A DNA stretch of 64,000 bases from assembly GCF_019048845.1 (NCBI RefSeq), contig NZ_CP077426.1, forward strand, positions 1,721,501 through 1,785,500, read 5' to 3'. The notes under the pieces are model-generated. The model had not been told where the DNA came from, ran no database searches, and saw only the letters and a program-made list of their open reading frames with translations. This document shows positions 37,734 to 46,656 of the stretch, piece by piece. The position numbers were made by a program, and so were the translations under genes. Source of the DNA: Vibrio mimicus (GTDB taxonomy: Bacteria > Pseudomonadota > Gammaproteobacteria > Enterobacterales > Vibrionaceae). Position 1 is the stretch's first letter. The number at the start of each line of letters is the position of its first letter.

Positions 37734-39767
37734 TTACTGAATCAGTAACGTCTCGCGAAGCTTGGCTTCATTTTTGGAAGGTAAATAGATGCTGAATGTA
37801 CTGCCGACACCTAATTCTGAACTCACTTTCATCTCCCCACCGGATTGGCTGAGCAAACTTTGTGAAACCGAAAGCCCAAGCCCGGTTCCCTCACGTTTCG
37901 TGGTGTAGAACGGGTCAAAAATGCGTTTGAGGTTTTCCGGCTTAATGCCACAGCCTTGATCTTCAATGTGGATCACCGCTCCGCGGTTTTGCCCCTCTTC
38001 AACCCAATCTTCACTACGTATCGTGATGCGGCCTTTGCCGTTCATAGCGTGAATCGCGTTCATCTGCAAGTTAACCAAAATTTGCAGCAGTTGATGACGA
38101 TTCACCTCCACCGAATTATGCGCTTTCAGCTCAAGCACAAATTCAATATCGCGCTTTTTAGAGCCGGTTTTGACTAAGGTAATACTCTCATCAATGATCG
38201 GGTTGACGTGCTGCCAAGTGATTTCGTCCTGCACACCACCTTGGCGACTGTATTGCAACAAGCTGCGCGTGATGTTTCTGATCCGCTCGATTTGCAACAA
38301 AATGGCATCAATCTCTTCTTCAACCTTGCTGGCATCATCACCAAGCTGGAAGCGAATTAGCTCGGTATTACCAAGAATGACCGCTGTTGGATTGTTAATT
38401 TCATGGGCAATCCCAGCAGTAAGCTCACCAAGTGCCGCAAGCTTTTCATGCACCACCAACTTATTGCGAGTTTGGTTAAGCAAAGTAATGTGGTGTTCAA
38501 GCTGCGCGGTTTTCTCTTGCAAACTGGCTGTGCGCGACTGCACTTTTTCCTCTAATTCGTGCGCCGCTTGCACGATTTCCTCATTACGCTGTTGCAACTG
38601 ATCCAACATGTTGTCGAATTGCTTAGCAAGCTGTGCAAGTTCATGTTTATCGTCGAGCCCAAGTTGCCCGATACGTTGGTTTTTACCAAGTTGCACCATT
38701 TTCACTACACGGTGAATGCGCTCGATAGGACGAAACAGATCGCGCGAGCCGCGATAAACAAATAAACCTGAAATCACCAACAGAAATAGCGTCGTGATCC
38801 CGACTTCTAAAATATTGGTTACGTAAGCTTTTAAAAATGGCCACATCAAGTAACCGGTGTAGAGCATGCCGATTTCGTTATTGTATTGATCGCGGATGGG
38901 CTCATACGCAGTGATGTACCAAGCATCATACACATACGCGAGATTAACCCACTGCTCACCTTCTTTAAGGACTTGATTAAACACTTCAGCCGAGACTCGT
39001 GTACCAATGGCACGACCTGCGTGAATTGAACTATCCAGTGGCACGTTGGTACTGACGCGTAAGTCATCCAAAAACAGAGTTAAAGTGCCAGTCGGACGAA
39101 GTTGATCTTGATGGCTTGGATAGATGAGATCCCGAATTTGATCGACTAAGGTTGTGCTGTTATTAAGCAGTAAGCCACCATCCAAGAAACCAATAATGTC
39201 CCCAAACTCGTTGCGCACTGGAATCACTGTACGGCTAACCAATCCCCGAGTTTCGATCTGCTGAGAATTAAGAATCGGGATTTGCGCTTGCTTCGCTAAA
39301 TCGGGATCGAGCTTTTCTAGCTCATCAGCATTCAATACATCAAAGAAGGATTCTCTCTTGGTGAGATCGAGATAACGAAACTTCTGCTCGATACTATCTA
39401 CTCGCTCAAAATTCAAAAAATCTAAACCATAGCGGCTTTTTTGTATTTGTACCCAACGTGGCAATATACTTAGGGTTTCCGGCTCTTGTAGACGCTTGCG
39501 GAAATCGTACGACTCAGCAAACGCACGAACATGATTAGCTTGTTTTTGTTGCAGCAGCGCAACACTATTTTGTGCGACACCTAACCGCTCAGAAACATCA
39601 ATTAAAGCACTGTTCCAAGTGTAGTGCAGTGACCAGTAAACAGTGATCGCAATCAGCGCCAGTAGCGTGAGAAAGATCGGCGCTGACGTCAAAATCAGCA
39701 GCCGATAGCGCACTGTGGTTTTAAAACGGTGTCGCCACTTTTGCCACAAAGCCCATTTAGCTTTCAT
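37734..39767 (-). CDS. Sensor histidine kinase with periplasmic Cache-like domain
   Basis: Membrane sensor of 677 residues. Order: TM1 about 22-45; a 270-residue periplasmic domain (about 46-315) that looks like a double Cache sensor (TRGLVSRTVIPVRNEFGDIIGFLDGG; AWYITAYEPIRDQYNNEIGMLYTGYL); TM2 about 318-338; HAMP; coiled coil; HisKA with H455 in GIAHEINNP; HATPase with NLQMNAIHAM, DQGCGIKPENLKRIFDPFYTTK and GTGLGLSVS. It overlaps the regulator gene by 11 bases. The signal is unknown; the setting (FDH on one side, tungstate uptake on the other) suggests formate, a related acid, or metal status. Confidence 0.92.
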   Translation of the reverse strand: MKAKWALWQKWRHRFKTTVRYRLLILTSAPIFLTLLALIAITVYWSLHYTWNSALIDVSERLGVAQNSVALLQQKQANHVRAFAESYDFRKRLQEPETLSILPRWVQIQKSRYGLDFLNFERVDSIEQKFRYLDLTKRESFFDVLNADELEKLDPDLAKQAQIPILNSQQIETRGLVSRTVIPVRNEFGDIIGFLDGGLLLNNSTTLVDQIRDLIYPSHQDQLRPTGTLTLFLDDLRVSTNVPLDSSIHAGRAIGTRVSAEVFNQVLKEGEQWVNLAYVYDAWYITAYEPIRDQYNNEIGMLYTGYLMWPFLKAYVTNILEVGITTLFLLVISGLFVYRGSRDLFRPIERIHRVVKMVQLGKNQRIGQLGLDDKHELAQLAKQFDNMLDQLQQRNEEIVQAAHELEEKVQSRTASLQEKTAQLEHHITLLNQTRNKLVVHEKLAALGELTAGIAHEINNPTAVILGNTELIRFQLGDDASKVEEEIDAILLQIERIRNITRSLLQYSRQGGVQDEITWQHVNPIIDESITLVKTGSKKRDIEFVLELKAHNSVEVNRHQLLQILVNLQMNAIHAMNGKGRITIRSEDWVEEGQNRGAVIHIEDQGCGIKPENLKRIFDPFYTTKREGTGLGLSVSQSLLSQSGGEMKVSSELGVGSTFSIYLPSKNEAKLRETLLIQ

Positions 39768-41208
39768 GGCTGATATCCTCGCTTTCCCACTCTTTGTATT
39801 TACGTTCTAAGGTTTTACGTGCCACACCTAAATCACGCGCCGCCGCAGATTTATTGCCGTCATACAAGGCCACAATTTGCTGAATATGCGCTTTTTCCAC
39901 GGCGCGTAAAGGCCAATCATTGGGATATCCAAATGATTGCGTGACATTGTCACTAGAAGTAACTTCGCCACTGACATTTGGTGACATTGTCACCTCAAGT
40001 TCTACCTGTTCAGGTAGTCCATTAAGTTCCCGCCAATAATGAGCAGGCGGTTTACCCAATAACAAGCAGCGTTCAATCAAGTTTTTCAACTCGCGAATAT
40101 TGCCTGGCCAATCATAATCTTGCATGGAAGAGATATCTTCATACGCCCATTTTGGCATTGGCATCCCCAGTTCTGCACAGAGCATTTTGGTGAAAAACGG
40201 CAGCAGTTCGTGCAGATCTTGCTTGCGCTCACGCAGTGGACTCACTTCGATTTTCAACACATTAAGCCGGTAGTAAAGATCGCCGCGGAAACGTCCATTT
40301 TCGACTTCTTGTTGCAGATTGCGGTTGGTGGCGGCCACTACTCGCACGTCCACACTCACCTCTTTTTCCGAACCCACTGGGCGCAGTGTGCGTTGCTCTA
40401 GAACTCGTAATAGCGAGGCTTGCATCGTCAGTGGCATTTCGCCAATTTCATCCAAAAACAGAGTGCCCCCGTTAGCAACACGAAACAGCCCTTCACGACT
40501 CTTCTTCGCGCCGGTAAATGCTCCAGAGGTGTGCCCAAACAGTTCACTTTCCAGCAATTCTGGCGCAATCGCACCACAGTTGATTGGCACAAAAGGACCT
40601 TGGCGACCACTTGCTTCATGGATGCCGCGCGCAACCAACTCTTTCCCCGTTCCCGATTCGCCTTCAATCAGCACGGAGGCGCGTGACGGAGCAAACTGAA
40701 CAATATGCTGTTTCAGTAACTCAGTTTGTACTGAGCTACCGATGATTTGCGTAGTACAGTGGCGTTGAAAGTCACGCTGCAAAGCATATTGCAAACGCTC
40801 ATTCAGGCGCTTATTCATACAGCGTTGTACGGCTTGCAGCATCTGCTCAAGGTTAAATGGCTTGAGGATAAAATCACTCGCTCCCAACTTGAGAGCACTG
40901 ATGGCAGTATCGAGATCTGCATAACCCGTCATAAAAATCACATCCGCTCGGTGATCTGGGTCGGTAAAGGCTTCTTCCCATTCAATGCCTGAGCGTCCGG
41001 GCAAGTTGATGTCTAAAATCAGTAAGTCGTAATGTTGCTGGCAACGCAGCACTTCCGCCTCTTCAATGCTGCCGGCTGAATCCACACGCGAAAACCATTT
41101 GCTCAGTGCTTTTTTAAGCACCATTTGCATGCCGATTTCATCATCGACGACTAAAACAGAAAATGGTTGGTATAAATGTGTTTGGTTGAGATCCAAGGCT
41201 TGTGACAT
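39757..41208 (-). CDS. Sigma-54-dependent response regulator (NtrC type)
   Basis: Activator of 483 residues: receiver domain with phospho-acceptor D66 (LLILDINLP) and K116; AAA+ domain with Walker A GESGTGKE at 183-190, the sigma-54 contact loop GAFTGA at 229-234 and LFLDEIGEM; a linker of about 45 residues; and a Fis-type helix-turn-helix at the C-terminus (NKSAAARDLGVARKTLERKYKEW). It is cotranscribed with the kinase. It is the only sigma-54 activator in the window and lies between the FDH and tup units, both of which have sigma-54 promoters. Confidence 0.94.
   Translation of the reverse strand: MSQALDLNQTHLYQPFSVLVVDDEIGMQMVLKKALSKWFSRVDSAGSIEEAEVLRCQQHYDLLILDINLPGRSGIEWEEAFTDPDHRADVIFMTGYADLDTAISALKLGASDFILKPFNLEQMLQAVQRCMNKRLNERLQYALQRDFQRHCTTQIIGSSVQTELLKQHIVQFAPSRASVLIEGESGTGKELVARGIHEASGRQGPFVPINCGAIAPELLESELFGHTSGAFTGAKKSREGLFRVANGGTLFLDEIGEMPLTMQASLLRVLEQRTLRPVGSEKEVSVDVRVVAATNRNLQQEVENGRFRGDLYYRLNVLKIEVSPLRERKQDLHELLPFFTKMLCAELGMPMPKWAYEDISSMQDYDWPGNIRELKNLIERCLLLGKPPAHYWRELNGLPEQVELEVTMSPNVSGEVTSSDNVTQSFGYPNDWPLRAVEKAHIQQIVALYDGNKSAAARDLGVARKTLERKYKEWESEDISHES
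39941..39993. repeat. Two copies of the 13-bp palindrome GTGACATTGTCAC inside the regulator gene
   Basis: Exact copies at 39941-39953 and 39981-39993, 40 bases apart, in the region coding the linker between AAA+ and HTH domains. The two copies are read in different frames, so they do not reflect a repeated peptide. A third exact copy lies just before letA (10944-10956). Confidence 0.75.
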
Positions 41209-41274
41209 AGGGAAATTCCATAACTCATTGAGACAGAACGACTCAATTAACCTTATATTGGCTATGACTAATTT

Positions 41275-41289
41275 GCGACATTTTGTCCC
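41275..41289. promoter_or_regulatory. Candidate enhancer for the tup operon
   Basis: GCGACATTTTGTCCC matches the GGGACA-N3-TGTCCC palindrome of the FDH operon in 11 of 12 half-site positions. Its centre is about 125 bases upstream of the predicted start point. A degenerate second copy (TAGACAAAATTTTCC) lies at 41315-41329. The site is also upstream of the divergent regulator gene. Confidence 0.65.
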
Positions 41290-41382
41290 ACCACTATTTA
41301 TCTGTCACTCAATTTAGACAAAATTTTCCTGATCAGCCTACTTTTTAGGGGGAATTTTATCCTGAATTGCCCAGAATGATGT

Positions 41383-41397
41383 TGGCATCCCATTTGC
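41383..41397 (+). promoter_or_regulatory. Sigma-54 promoter of the tup-mob-moe operon
   Basis: TGGCATCCCATTTGC with GG-N10-GC spacing, 116 bases before the tupA ATG. Confidence 0.8.
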
Positions 41398-41512
41398 TAT
41401 ATCCCCCTTTCGCATACACTAAACAGCAATTGATTTCATTAGGTGACAACCTAGCATTAATCACGAATGTCACTTGATTAAACCTACAATCAACTCAGTC
41501 ATGGAATTCACA

Positions 41513-42328
41513 ATGAAAAAAACGACGTTTACTCTCGCAGCCGCTTCGTTAATTTTGGTCAGTTACTCGGCTTCCAGTGCCGATGACACTCGTATTCGTC
41601 TTGCGACCACCACCAGCACTTACGATTCGGGTCTGCTAGATTACTTACTACCAAAATTTGAGCAAGATACGGGCTATAAAGTGGATGTGATCGCCACTGG
41701 CACAGGTAAAGCGCTGAAAATGGGCGAAAATGGCGATGTGGATTTGGTGATGACCCATGCACCGAAAGCAGAAGCCAGCTTTATTGAGGCCGGTTTCGGT
41801 GTTCTACCCCGTAAACTGATGTACAACGACTTTGTGGTGGTGGGTCCAGAAAGTGATCCAGCTAAAATTGCTGATGAAAAGAACATCGCAAAAGTATTTG
41901 AAAATATTGCTAAAAGCGGCGCAGTGTTTATTTCACGCGGTGATGATTCAGGCACACACAAGAAAGAACTCGGCATTTGGGCACAAAACAAAATTGAACC
42001 AAATTTCGGTGGCTACCGCTCGATTGGTCAAGGCATGGGTCCAACGCTGAACATGGCGTCTGAAATGCAGGCTTATACCCTAACCGACCGTGGCACTTGG
42101 CTGGCTTACAACAATAAGCTGGATCTCAAAGTGCTGTTTGAAGGTGATGAGCAATTGTTTAACCCTTACCAAGTGATCATTGTCAACCCTGAGCGTTACC
42201 CTACAACTCAATACCAAGCCGCTAAAGTATTTAGTGATTGGCTGGTGAACCCTAAAGGTCAGCAGTTGATTAACGATTACAAAGTGAATGGCCAACAACT
42301 TTTTGTTGCCAATGCGGATAAACAGTAA
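41513..42328 (+). CDS. tupA: Tungstate ABC transporter substrate-binding protein
   Basis: Periplasmic oxyanion-binding protein of 271 residues. It has a signal peptide (MKKTTFTLAAASLILVSYSASSA) and the TupA-type motif RLATTTSTYDSGLLDYL just after it, with SRGDDSGTHKKE later. TupA proteins prefer tungstate over molybdate. The ATG at 41513 has GGA 8 bases upstream; the frame extends 13 codons earlier but would lengthen the signal peptide without reason. First gene of the tupABC-mobA-mobB/moeA unit. Confidence 0.93.
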   Translation: MKKTTFTLAAASLILVSYSASSADDTRIRLATTTSTYDSGLLDYLLPKFEQDTGYKVDVIATGTGKALKMGENGDVDLVMTHAPKAEASFIEAGFGVLPRKLMYNDFVVVGPESDPAKIADEKNIAKVFENIAKSGAVFISRGDDSGTHKKELGIWAQNKIEPNFGGYRSIGQGMGPTLNMASEMQAYTLTDRGTWLAYNNKLDLKVLFEGDEQLFNPYQVIIVNPERYPTTQYQAAKVFSDWLVNPKGQQLINDYKVNGQQLFVANADKQ

Positions 42329-42334
42329 TCCTCG

Positions 42335-43033
42335 ATGAGTCTTTGGCAAACAACCCTAGATGCATTGCATCTGTTGGTAAGTCTAGACGCTAAACTATGG
42401 GAGATCGTTGCGGTCTCCTTTAGCGTCTCGCTGACTGCGATTTCGTTGGTACTTGTACCTGCCGTGGTGCTCTCTTTTGTGTTGGCGTACACCAACTTTC
42501 GCGGTAAATGGACTCTGCTTTCGCTGATCAATACCTTGCAAGCGGTTCCGACTGTCGTGATCGGTCTGCTGCTGTACATGTTGCTCTCGCGCGCAGGCCC
42601 ACTCGGTGATTGGAAGATGCTGTTTACTCAGCAAGCGATGATTTTAGGCCAAGCACTGATCTGTTTTCCGATTCTGGTTGCCATGATGCATGGTGCGTTG
42701 CAATCGACCGATCGTCGCTCACTCGAAACTTCAATGACGCTGGGTGCTTCCGTACCTAGACTCTTTGCAACCTTAGTCTGGGAAGCTCGCTTTCCTTTAA
42801 TGGCTGCAACCATCGCGGGTTTTTCCCGTATCGTGACCGAAGTCGGCTGCTCAATGATGGTGGGCGGGAATATCATGGGCTTGACCCGCAACATCCCAAC
42901 GGCTATCTCATTAGAAAGCAACAAAGGCGCTTTTGCTCAAGGAGTGGCGCTTGGTATGGTACTACTTGCGTTGGCATTAGGACTTAACTTTCTGCTCTCT
43001 TCCCTACGGGGTAAAGGCTATTTGAGAACATAA
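42335..43033 (+). CDS. tupB: Tungstate ABC transporter permease
   Basis: Inner-membrane permease of 232 residues with about five or six helices. The ABC permease loop is visible at the cytoplasmic side (LETSMTLGASVPRLFATLVWEARFPLMAATIAGFSRIVTEVG), matching the EAA motif, followed by SMMVGGNIMGLTRNIPTAI typical of TupB. It starts 6 bases after tupA. Confidence 0.93.
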   Translation: MSLWQTTLDALHLLVSLDAKLWEIVAVSFSVSLTAISLVLVPAVVLSFVLAYTNFRGKWTLLSLINTLQAVPTVVIGLLLYMLLSRAGPLGDWKMLFTQQAMILGQALICFPILVAMMHGALQSTDRRSLETSMTLGASVPRLFATLVWEARFPLMAATIAGFSRIVTEVGCSMMVGGNIMGLTRNIPTAISLESNKGAFAQGVALGMVLLALALGLNFLLSSLRGKGYLRT

Positions 43034-43041
43034 GGCAAATA

Positions 43042-43764
43042 ATGACGATCAAACTTACCGCACAGCAGCTTTCCATGCGTTTTAAAGATCGCGTGTTATT
43101 TCATATTCCAGAGATCTCGATTGGCCCCAATGATGCCATTTACCTGAAGGGCGACAATGGCGTAGGTAAAACTACCTTATTGAAAATTCTCGCAGGCCTA
43201 TTACAACCAAGTGGTGGCAAAGTGCTTGGCCATAAGCCTTGGTGGCAGCGTCTGTTTTTGACTTCCGCGACCTCAGAAGTTGTCTATCTTCATCAAAGCC
43301 CCTATCTGTTTGATGACACGGTTTATCAAAATGTGGTGTACGGCATTCGTTTCAGTGGCTTGTCTGCGCATGAAAAACGAGCGCAAGTGATCACAGCCCT
43401 GCGTATGGTGGGATTAGAAACGCTGGCCGATGAGCATATTTCTGTGCTCTCAGGTGGAGAAAAACAACGCGTGGCGATGGCGCGAGCGTGGATTCTCAAG
43501 CCTTCTATTTTGCTGATGGATGAACCGAGTGCGTCATTGGATCAGGAATCTATTGAGAGATTGGTTATAATGGCGCGAGATTTATTAGAGCGCGGCTCCA
43601 GTCTTGTGATCACTAGCCACCAAACCAACGCCCTCACGGCGCTGTGTAAAAAACAGTGGTGGATTAAAGATCGCCAACTGACAGAGTCGCCCTTGCTGCA
43701 GATTGTGAAAGAAAAAAATGACAACCACACAGACACTTCCCACTCTTCAACCTTCGGACACTAG
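43042..43764 (+). CDS. tupC: Tungstate ABC transporter ATP-binding protein
   Basis: ATPase of 240 residues: Walker [13 protein letters not shown]-loop YLHQSPYLF, signature [15 protein letters not shown], Walker [13 protein letters not shown] and the switch His in ITSHQ. It starts 8 bases after tupB, and its last 47 bases overlap mobA in another frame, so the tail [16 protein letters not shown] is coded by shared DNA. Confidence 0.92.
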   Translation: MTIKLTAQQLSMRFKDRVLFHIPEISIGPNDAIYLKGDNGVGKTTLLKILAGLLQPSGGKVLGHKPWWQRLFLTSATSEVVYLHQSPYLFDDTVYQNVVYGIRFSGLSAHEKRAQVITALRMVGLETLADEHISVLSGGEKQRVAMARAWILKPSILLMDEPSASLDQESIERLVIMARDLLERGSSLVITSHQTNALTALCKKQWWIKDRQLTESPLLQIVKEKNDNHTDTSHSSTFGH

Positions 43765-44329
43765 CTGGGTGATTCTTGCTGGCGGACAAGCCAGCCGCAT
43801 GGGTGGACAAGACAAAGGGCTGATCCAGTTGAATGATCAGCCACTGATTCAACATGTGATCGATAAGCTGGCACCGCAAAGCCCGACTTTGCTCATCAAC
43901 GCCAATCGCAACCAAAGCCAATATCAACAATTTGCGCCTGTGATTAGCGATGAATTTCCTGATTACCCCGGTCCTTTAGGCGGCATTCATGCGGGTTTAT
44001 GTCATGCTCCAACCGATTGGGTCGGTTTTGTACCTTGTGATAGCCCGTTAATTTGCGATGATTTAGTTGCCCGCTTCTGTCAGGCTGTCAAACCTGAGAG
44101 CGATATTTTAGTGGCTCATGATGGTGAACATCAGCAACCTGTGTTTACCCTATTTCATAAACGCGTGTTACCCAAACTCAGCGCCTTTTTAACCCGCGGC
44201 GATCGCAAAATCATCTTGCTTTACGATGAATGCCATACCTCTTACGTCGATTTTAGCGATGCACCGAGCTGTTTTTTTAATTTGAATACGCCACAAGAGT
44301 TGGCGCAATTTGGAGCGTTACACCCATGA
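43718..44329 (+). CDS. mobA: Molybdenum cofactor guanylyltransferase MobA
   Basis: Adds GMP to Mo-molybdopterin to make the MGD cofactor that formate dehydrogenase uses. The 203 residues contain the nucleotide-binding [36 protein letters not shown] and FVPCDSPLI. It overlaps tupC by 47 bases and the next gene by 4 (ATGA), so expression is coupled to tungstate uptake. Confidence 0.94.
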   Translation: MTTTQTLPTLQPSDTSWVILAGGQASRMGGQDKGLIQLNDQPLIQHVIDKLAPQSPTLLINANRNQSQYQQFAPVISDEFPDYPGPLGGIHAGLCHAPTDWVGFVPCDSPLICDDLVARFCQAVKPESDILVAHDGEHQQPVFTLFHKRVLPKLSAFLTRGDRKIILLYDECHTSYVDFSDAPSCFFNLNTPQELAQFGALHP

Positions 44330-46146
44330 TTCCTTCTGCAAACCAGAATCCTCAACGCCCTAACCTGCCATTACTCGGTTTCGCTGCCTATTCTGGAACC
44401 GGAAAAACGACGTTATTAGAAGCCCTGCTTCCTAAGCTGACGGCGGCTGGCTTGCGCATTGGTCTGCTGAAACACGCGCACCACGATTTTGATGTCGATA
44501 AGCCAGGCAAAGACAGTTATCGCTTACGTAAAGCGGGAGCGTCTCAAATGCTGATTGCGTCGCGTAACCGTCATGCGTTAATGACCGAAACACCCGATGC
44601 CGAAGCGGCGTTTGATTATCTGTTGACTCGATTTGATGCTGAAAAGCTCGATATGATTTTGGTTGAAGGCTGTAAAAATATCGCTTTTCCAAAAATTGAA
44701 CTACACCGCGCGGAAGTCGGTAAACCTTGGCTTTACCTTCACGATGAAAACATCATTGCGATTGCTGCCGATCAAACGGTAGAAACGGTTCTGCCGCAAA
44801 TGCACATTAATGATCTCGATGCGATCGCTGATTTCGTTTTGGATTATGTTAAGAAGTGGCATGAACAGAAAACGCAGCAATCTGTAGGTTCAGATTCAAA
44901 AAACAATGCGCCGGCATGCTGCGACACCTTATCCCCTGCTTTCCTTTCTGTAGAGCAAGGCCGCGAGAAGATCCTTTCGCTCATTTCGCCTTTGGCAGAG
45001 ACAGAATCGGTAGCGATTCAAGAGTGCTATCAACGCGTACTGGCGCGTGAAGTACACTCTCCGATCAATGTACCAGCCTATCGCAACTCAGCGATGGATG
45101 GTTATGCGCTGCGCAGTGATGATCTTGAAAGAGACAGCTACCGTGTGGTGGCAGAAGTGTTAGCGGGCAGTCATTACACGAAAACGGTTGAGCTCGGCGA
45201 AGTAGTGAAGATAATGACTGGCACACCCATGCCACAAGGTGCCGATACAGTGGTCATGCGTGAGCAAGCCACGCAAAACGGCGATGCTGTGAGTTTTGCG
45301 GGTGCAAAAATCAAAGCAGGGCAAAACGTACGCCAAGCTGGTGAAGATTTGGCGCAAGGCCAAGCGGTGTTTCACTCTGGCCAGCGTTTGCTTTCTCCAG
45401 AAATGGGCATGTTGGCGTCACTGGGCTTCGCACACGCGGACGTATTTCGCTCGCTTAAAGTCGCGATTTTCTCGACTGGCGATGAAGTACAAGCGCCCGG
45501 CGGTGACATTGAGCCCAACTCTATTTTTGATTCCAACCGTTATACCCTGACGGGGTTACTCAAACAGTTCGGTTGCCAAGTGATCGATCTCGGCATCATC
45601 GAAGATGATGAAGCTAAAATGATGCAAGTGCTTGAGCAAGCGGCAAAACAGGCTGATGTGGTGATCACCTCAGGCGGGGTTTCTGTGGGCGATGCCGATT
45701 TCATCAAATCCGCGCTAGAGAAGCTGGGACAAATTGATTTTTGGCGGATCAATATGCGTCCGGGCCGCCCATTGGCGTTTGGTCAGATTGCTGGAAAACC
45801 TTTCTTCGGGCTACCGGGCAACCCTGTCGCGGTAATGGTTTCTTTCATCAATTTTGTTGAACCTGCCCTGCGTAAAATGCAAGGTGAACAAGGTTGGCAG
45901 CCACTGAAAGTCAATGCGCTTGCGTTGGAAGATCTGCGTTCTCGCCAAGGCAGAACTGAGTTCAGTCGTGGGGTTTACGCTTTTAATACGCAAGGTCAAC
46001 TGACAGTACGTACCACGGGCAAGCAAGGTTCGGGAATTTTGCGATCAATGAGTGAAGCGAACTGCTTAATTGAAATTGCTCCGGCGATTGATACGGTAAA
46101 AGTCGGTGAAAGCGTGACAATCATCCCACTTCAAGGCAGAATCTAG
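44326..46146 (+). CDS. Fused MobB / MoeA molybdenum cofactor protein
   Basis: One uninterrupted 606-residue frame joins two proteins that are separate in E. coli. Residues about 14-175 are MobB, a GTP-binding adaptor (P-loop [44 protein letters not shown]). Residues about 205-606 are MoeA, the molybdopterin molybdotransferase that inserts the metal ([72 protein letters not shown]). It starts in an ATGA overlap with mobA. Such fusions are known in other bacteria. Confidence 0.94.
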   Translation: MIPSANQNPQRPNLPLLGFAAYSGTGKTTLLEALLPKLTAAGLRIGLLKHAHHDFDVDKPGKDSYRLRKAGASQMLIASRNRHALMTETPDAEAAFDYLLTRFDAEKLDMILVEGCKNIAFPKIELHRAEVGKPWLYLHDENIIAIAADQTVETVLPQMHINDLDAIADFVLDYVKKWHEQKTQQSVGSDSKNNAPACCDTLSPAFLSVEQGREKILSLISPLAETESVAIQECYQRVLAREVHSPINVPAYRNSAMDGYALRSDDLERDSYRVVAEVLAGSHYTKTVELGEVVKIMTGTPMPQGADTVVMREQATQNGDAVSFAGAKIKAGQNVRQAGEDLAQGQAVFHSGQRLLSPEMGMLASLGFAHADVFRSLKVAIFSTGDEVQAPGGDIEPNSIFDSNRYTLTGLLKQFGCQVIDLGIIEDDEAKMMQVLEQAAKQADVVITSGGVSVGDADFIKSALEKLGQIDFWRINMRPGRPLAFGQIAGKPFFGLPGNPVAVMVSFINFVEPALRKMQGEQGWQPLKVNALALEDLRSRQGRTEFSRGVYAFNTQGQLTVRTTGKQGSGILRSMSEANCLIEIAPAIDTVKVGESVTIIPLQGRI

Positions 46147-46174
46147 CCCGTTTATTTAGCGTTGAGAGAGAAAC

Positions 46175-46450
46175 ATGGCTCGTACCATCATCTACACCTA
46201 CAAAAACCAAGAGAAAACGCTGACTTTCTCATACGAAAAGCATCACAACATTCATGAAGCGGTTGCCGAGGCTGAAGGCATTGACCTGACCGAATTTCTG
46301 AAGATGGAGATGCAGCTGGAAGCGATTTCAGATACCAAATCGGTACGCAACTTCCGTGATAACCACTTTAAAAAGCTCGGTTTTGGCATCATCACTCTAC
46401 AACCCAAAGAGAATTTTGGTGTAGGCAAAAAACCAAAAGCGACTCGCTAA
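46175..46450 (+). CDS. DUF2960 family small protein
   Basis: A 91-residue basic protein (MARTIIYTYKNQEKTLTFSYEKHHNIHEA) that I recognise as DUF2960, a family I know only from Vibrio and relatives with no assigned role. It starts 28 bases after mobB/moeA on the same strand and may be the last gene of that operon. A GAGAGAAAC ribosome-like stretch precedes the ATG. Confidence 0.78.
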   Translation: MARTIIYTYKNQEKTLTFSYEKHHNIHEAVAEAEGIDLTEFLKMEMQLEAISDTKSVRNFRDNHFKKLGFGIITLQPKENFGVGKKPKATR

Positions 46451-46493
46451 GCCAATATGCTTTAGCTGTAATTTTAAAATACCGATACCCAAA

Positions 46494-46601
46494 CTACTTG
46501 GAGTTGCAGGTAGGCGGCAAGCGAGTGAATCCCCATGAGCATAGACAAACTATGTGATTGGGGTGAATGAACGCAGCCAACACCGCTGCAACTTCAAGTA
46601 G
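46494..46601. repeat. ERIC intergenic repeat
   Basis: A 108-bp imperfect palindrome bounded by CTACTTGGAGTTGCAG and CTGCAACTTCAAGTAG. The core GTGAATCCCC...GATTGGGGTGAATGAACG is the ERIC signature known from enterobacteria and Vibrio. It lies between convergent genes, so it would be transcribed as a long hairpin from either side. Confidence 0.88.
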
Positions 46602-46610
46602 GAAGGGGAA

Positions 46611-46632
46611 AAGGGCTTGCAGTGCAAGCCCT
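46611..46632 (-). terminator. Intrinsic terminator after nagK
   Basis: AAGGGCTTGC / GCAAGCCCTT with a 2-base loop centre, followed on the minus strand by TTTTCC. It is 24 bases beyond the nagK stop and is nearly symmetric, so it may also stop plus-strand transcription. Confidence 0.8.
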
Positions 46633-46656
46633 TAATTTATTCTGCTGATCTTCAAC

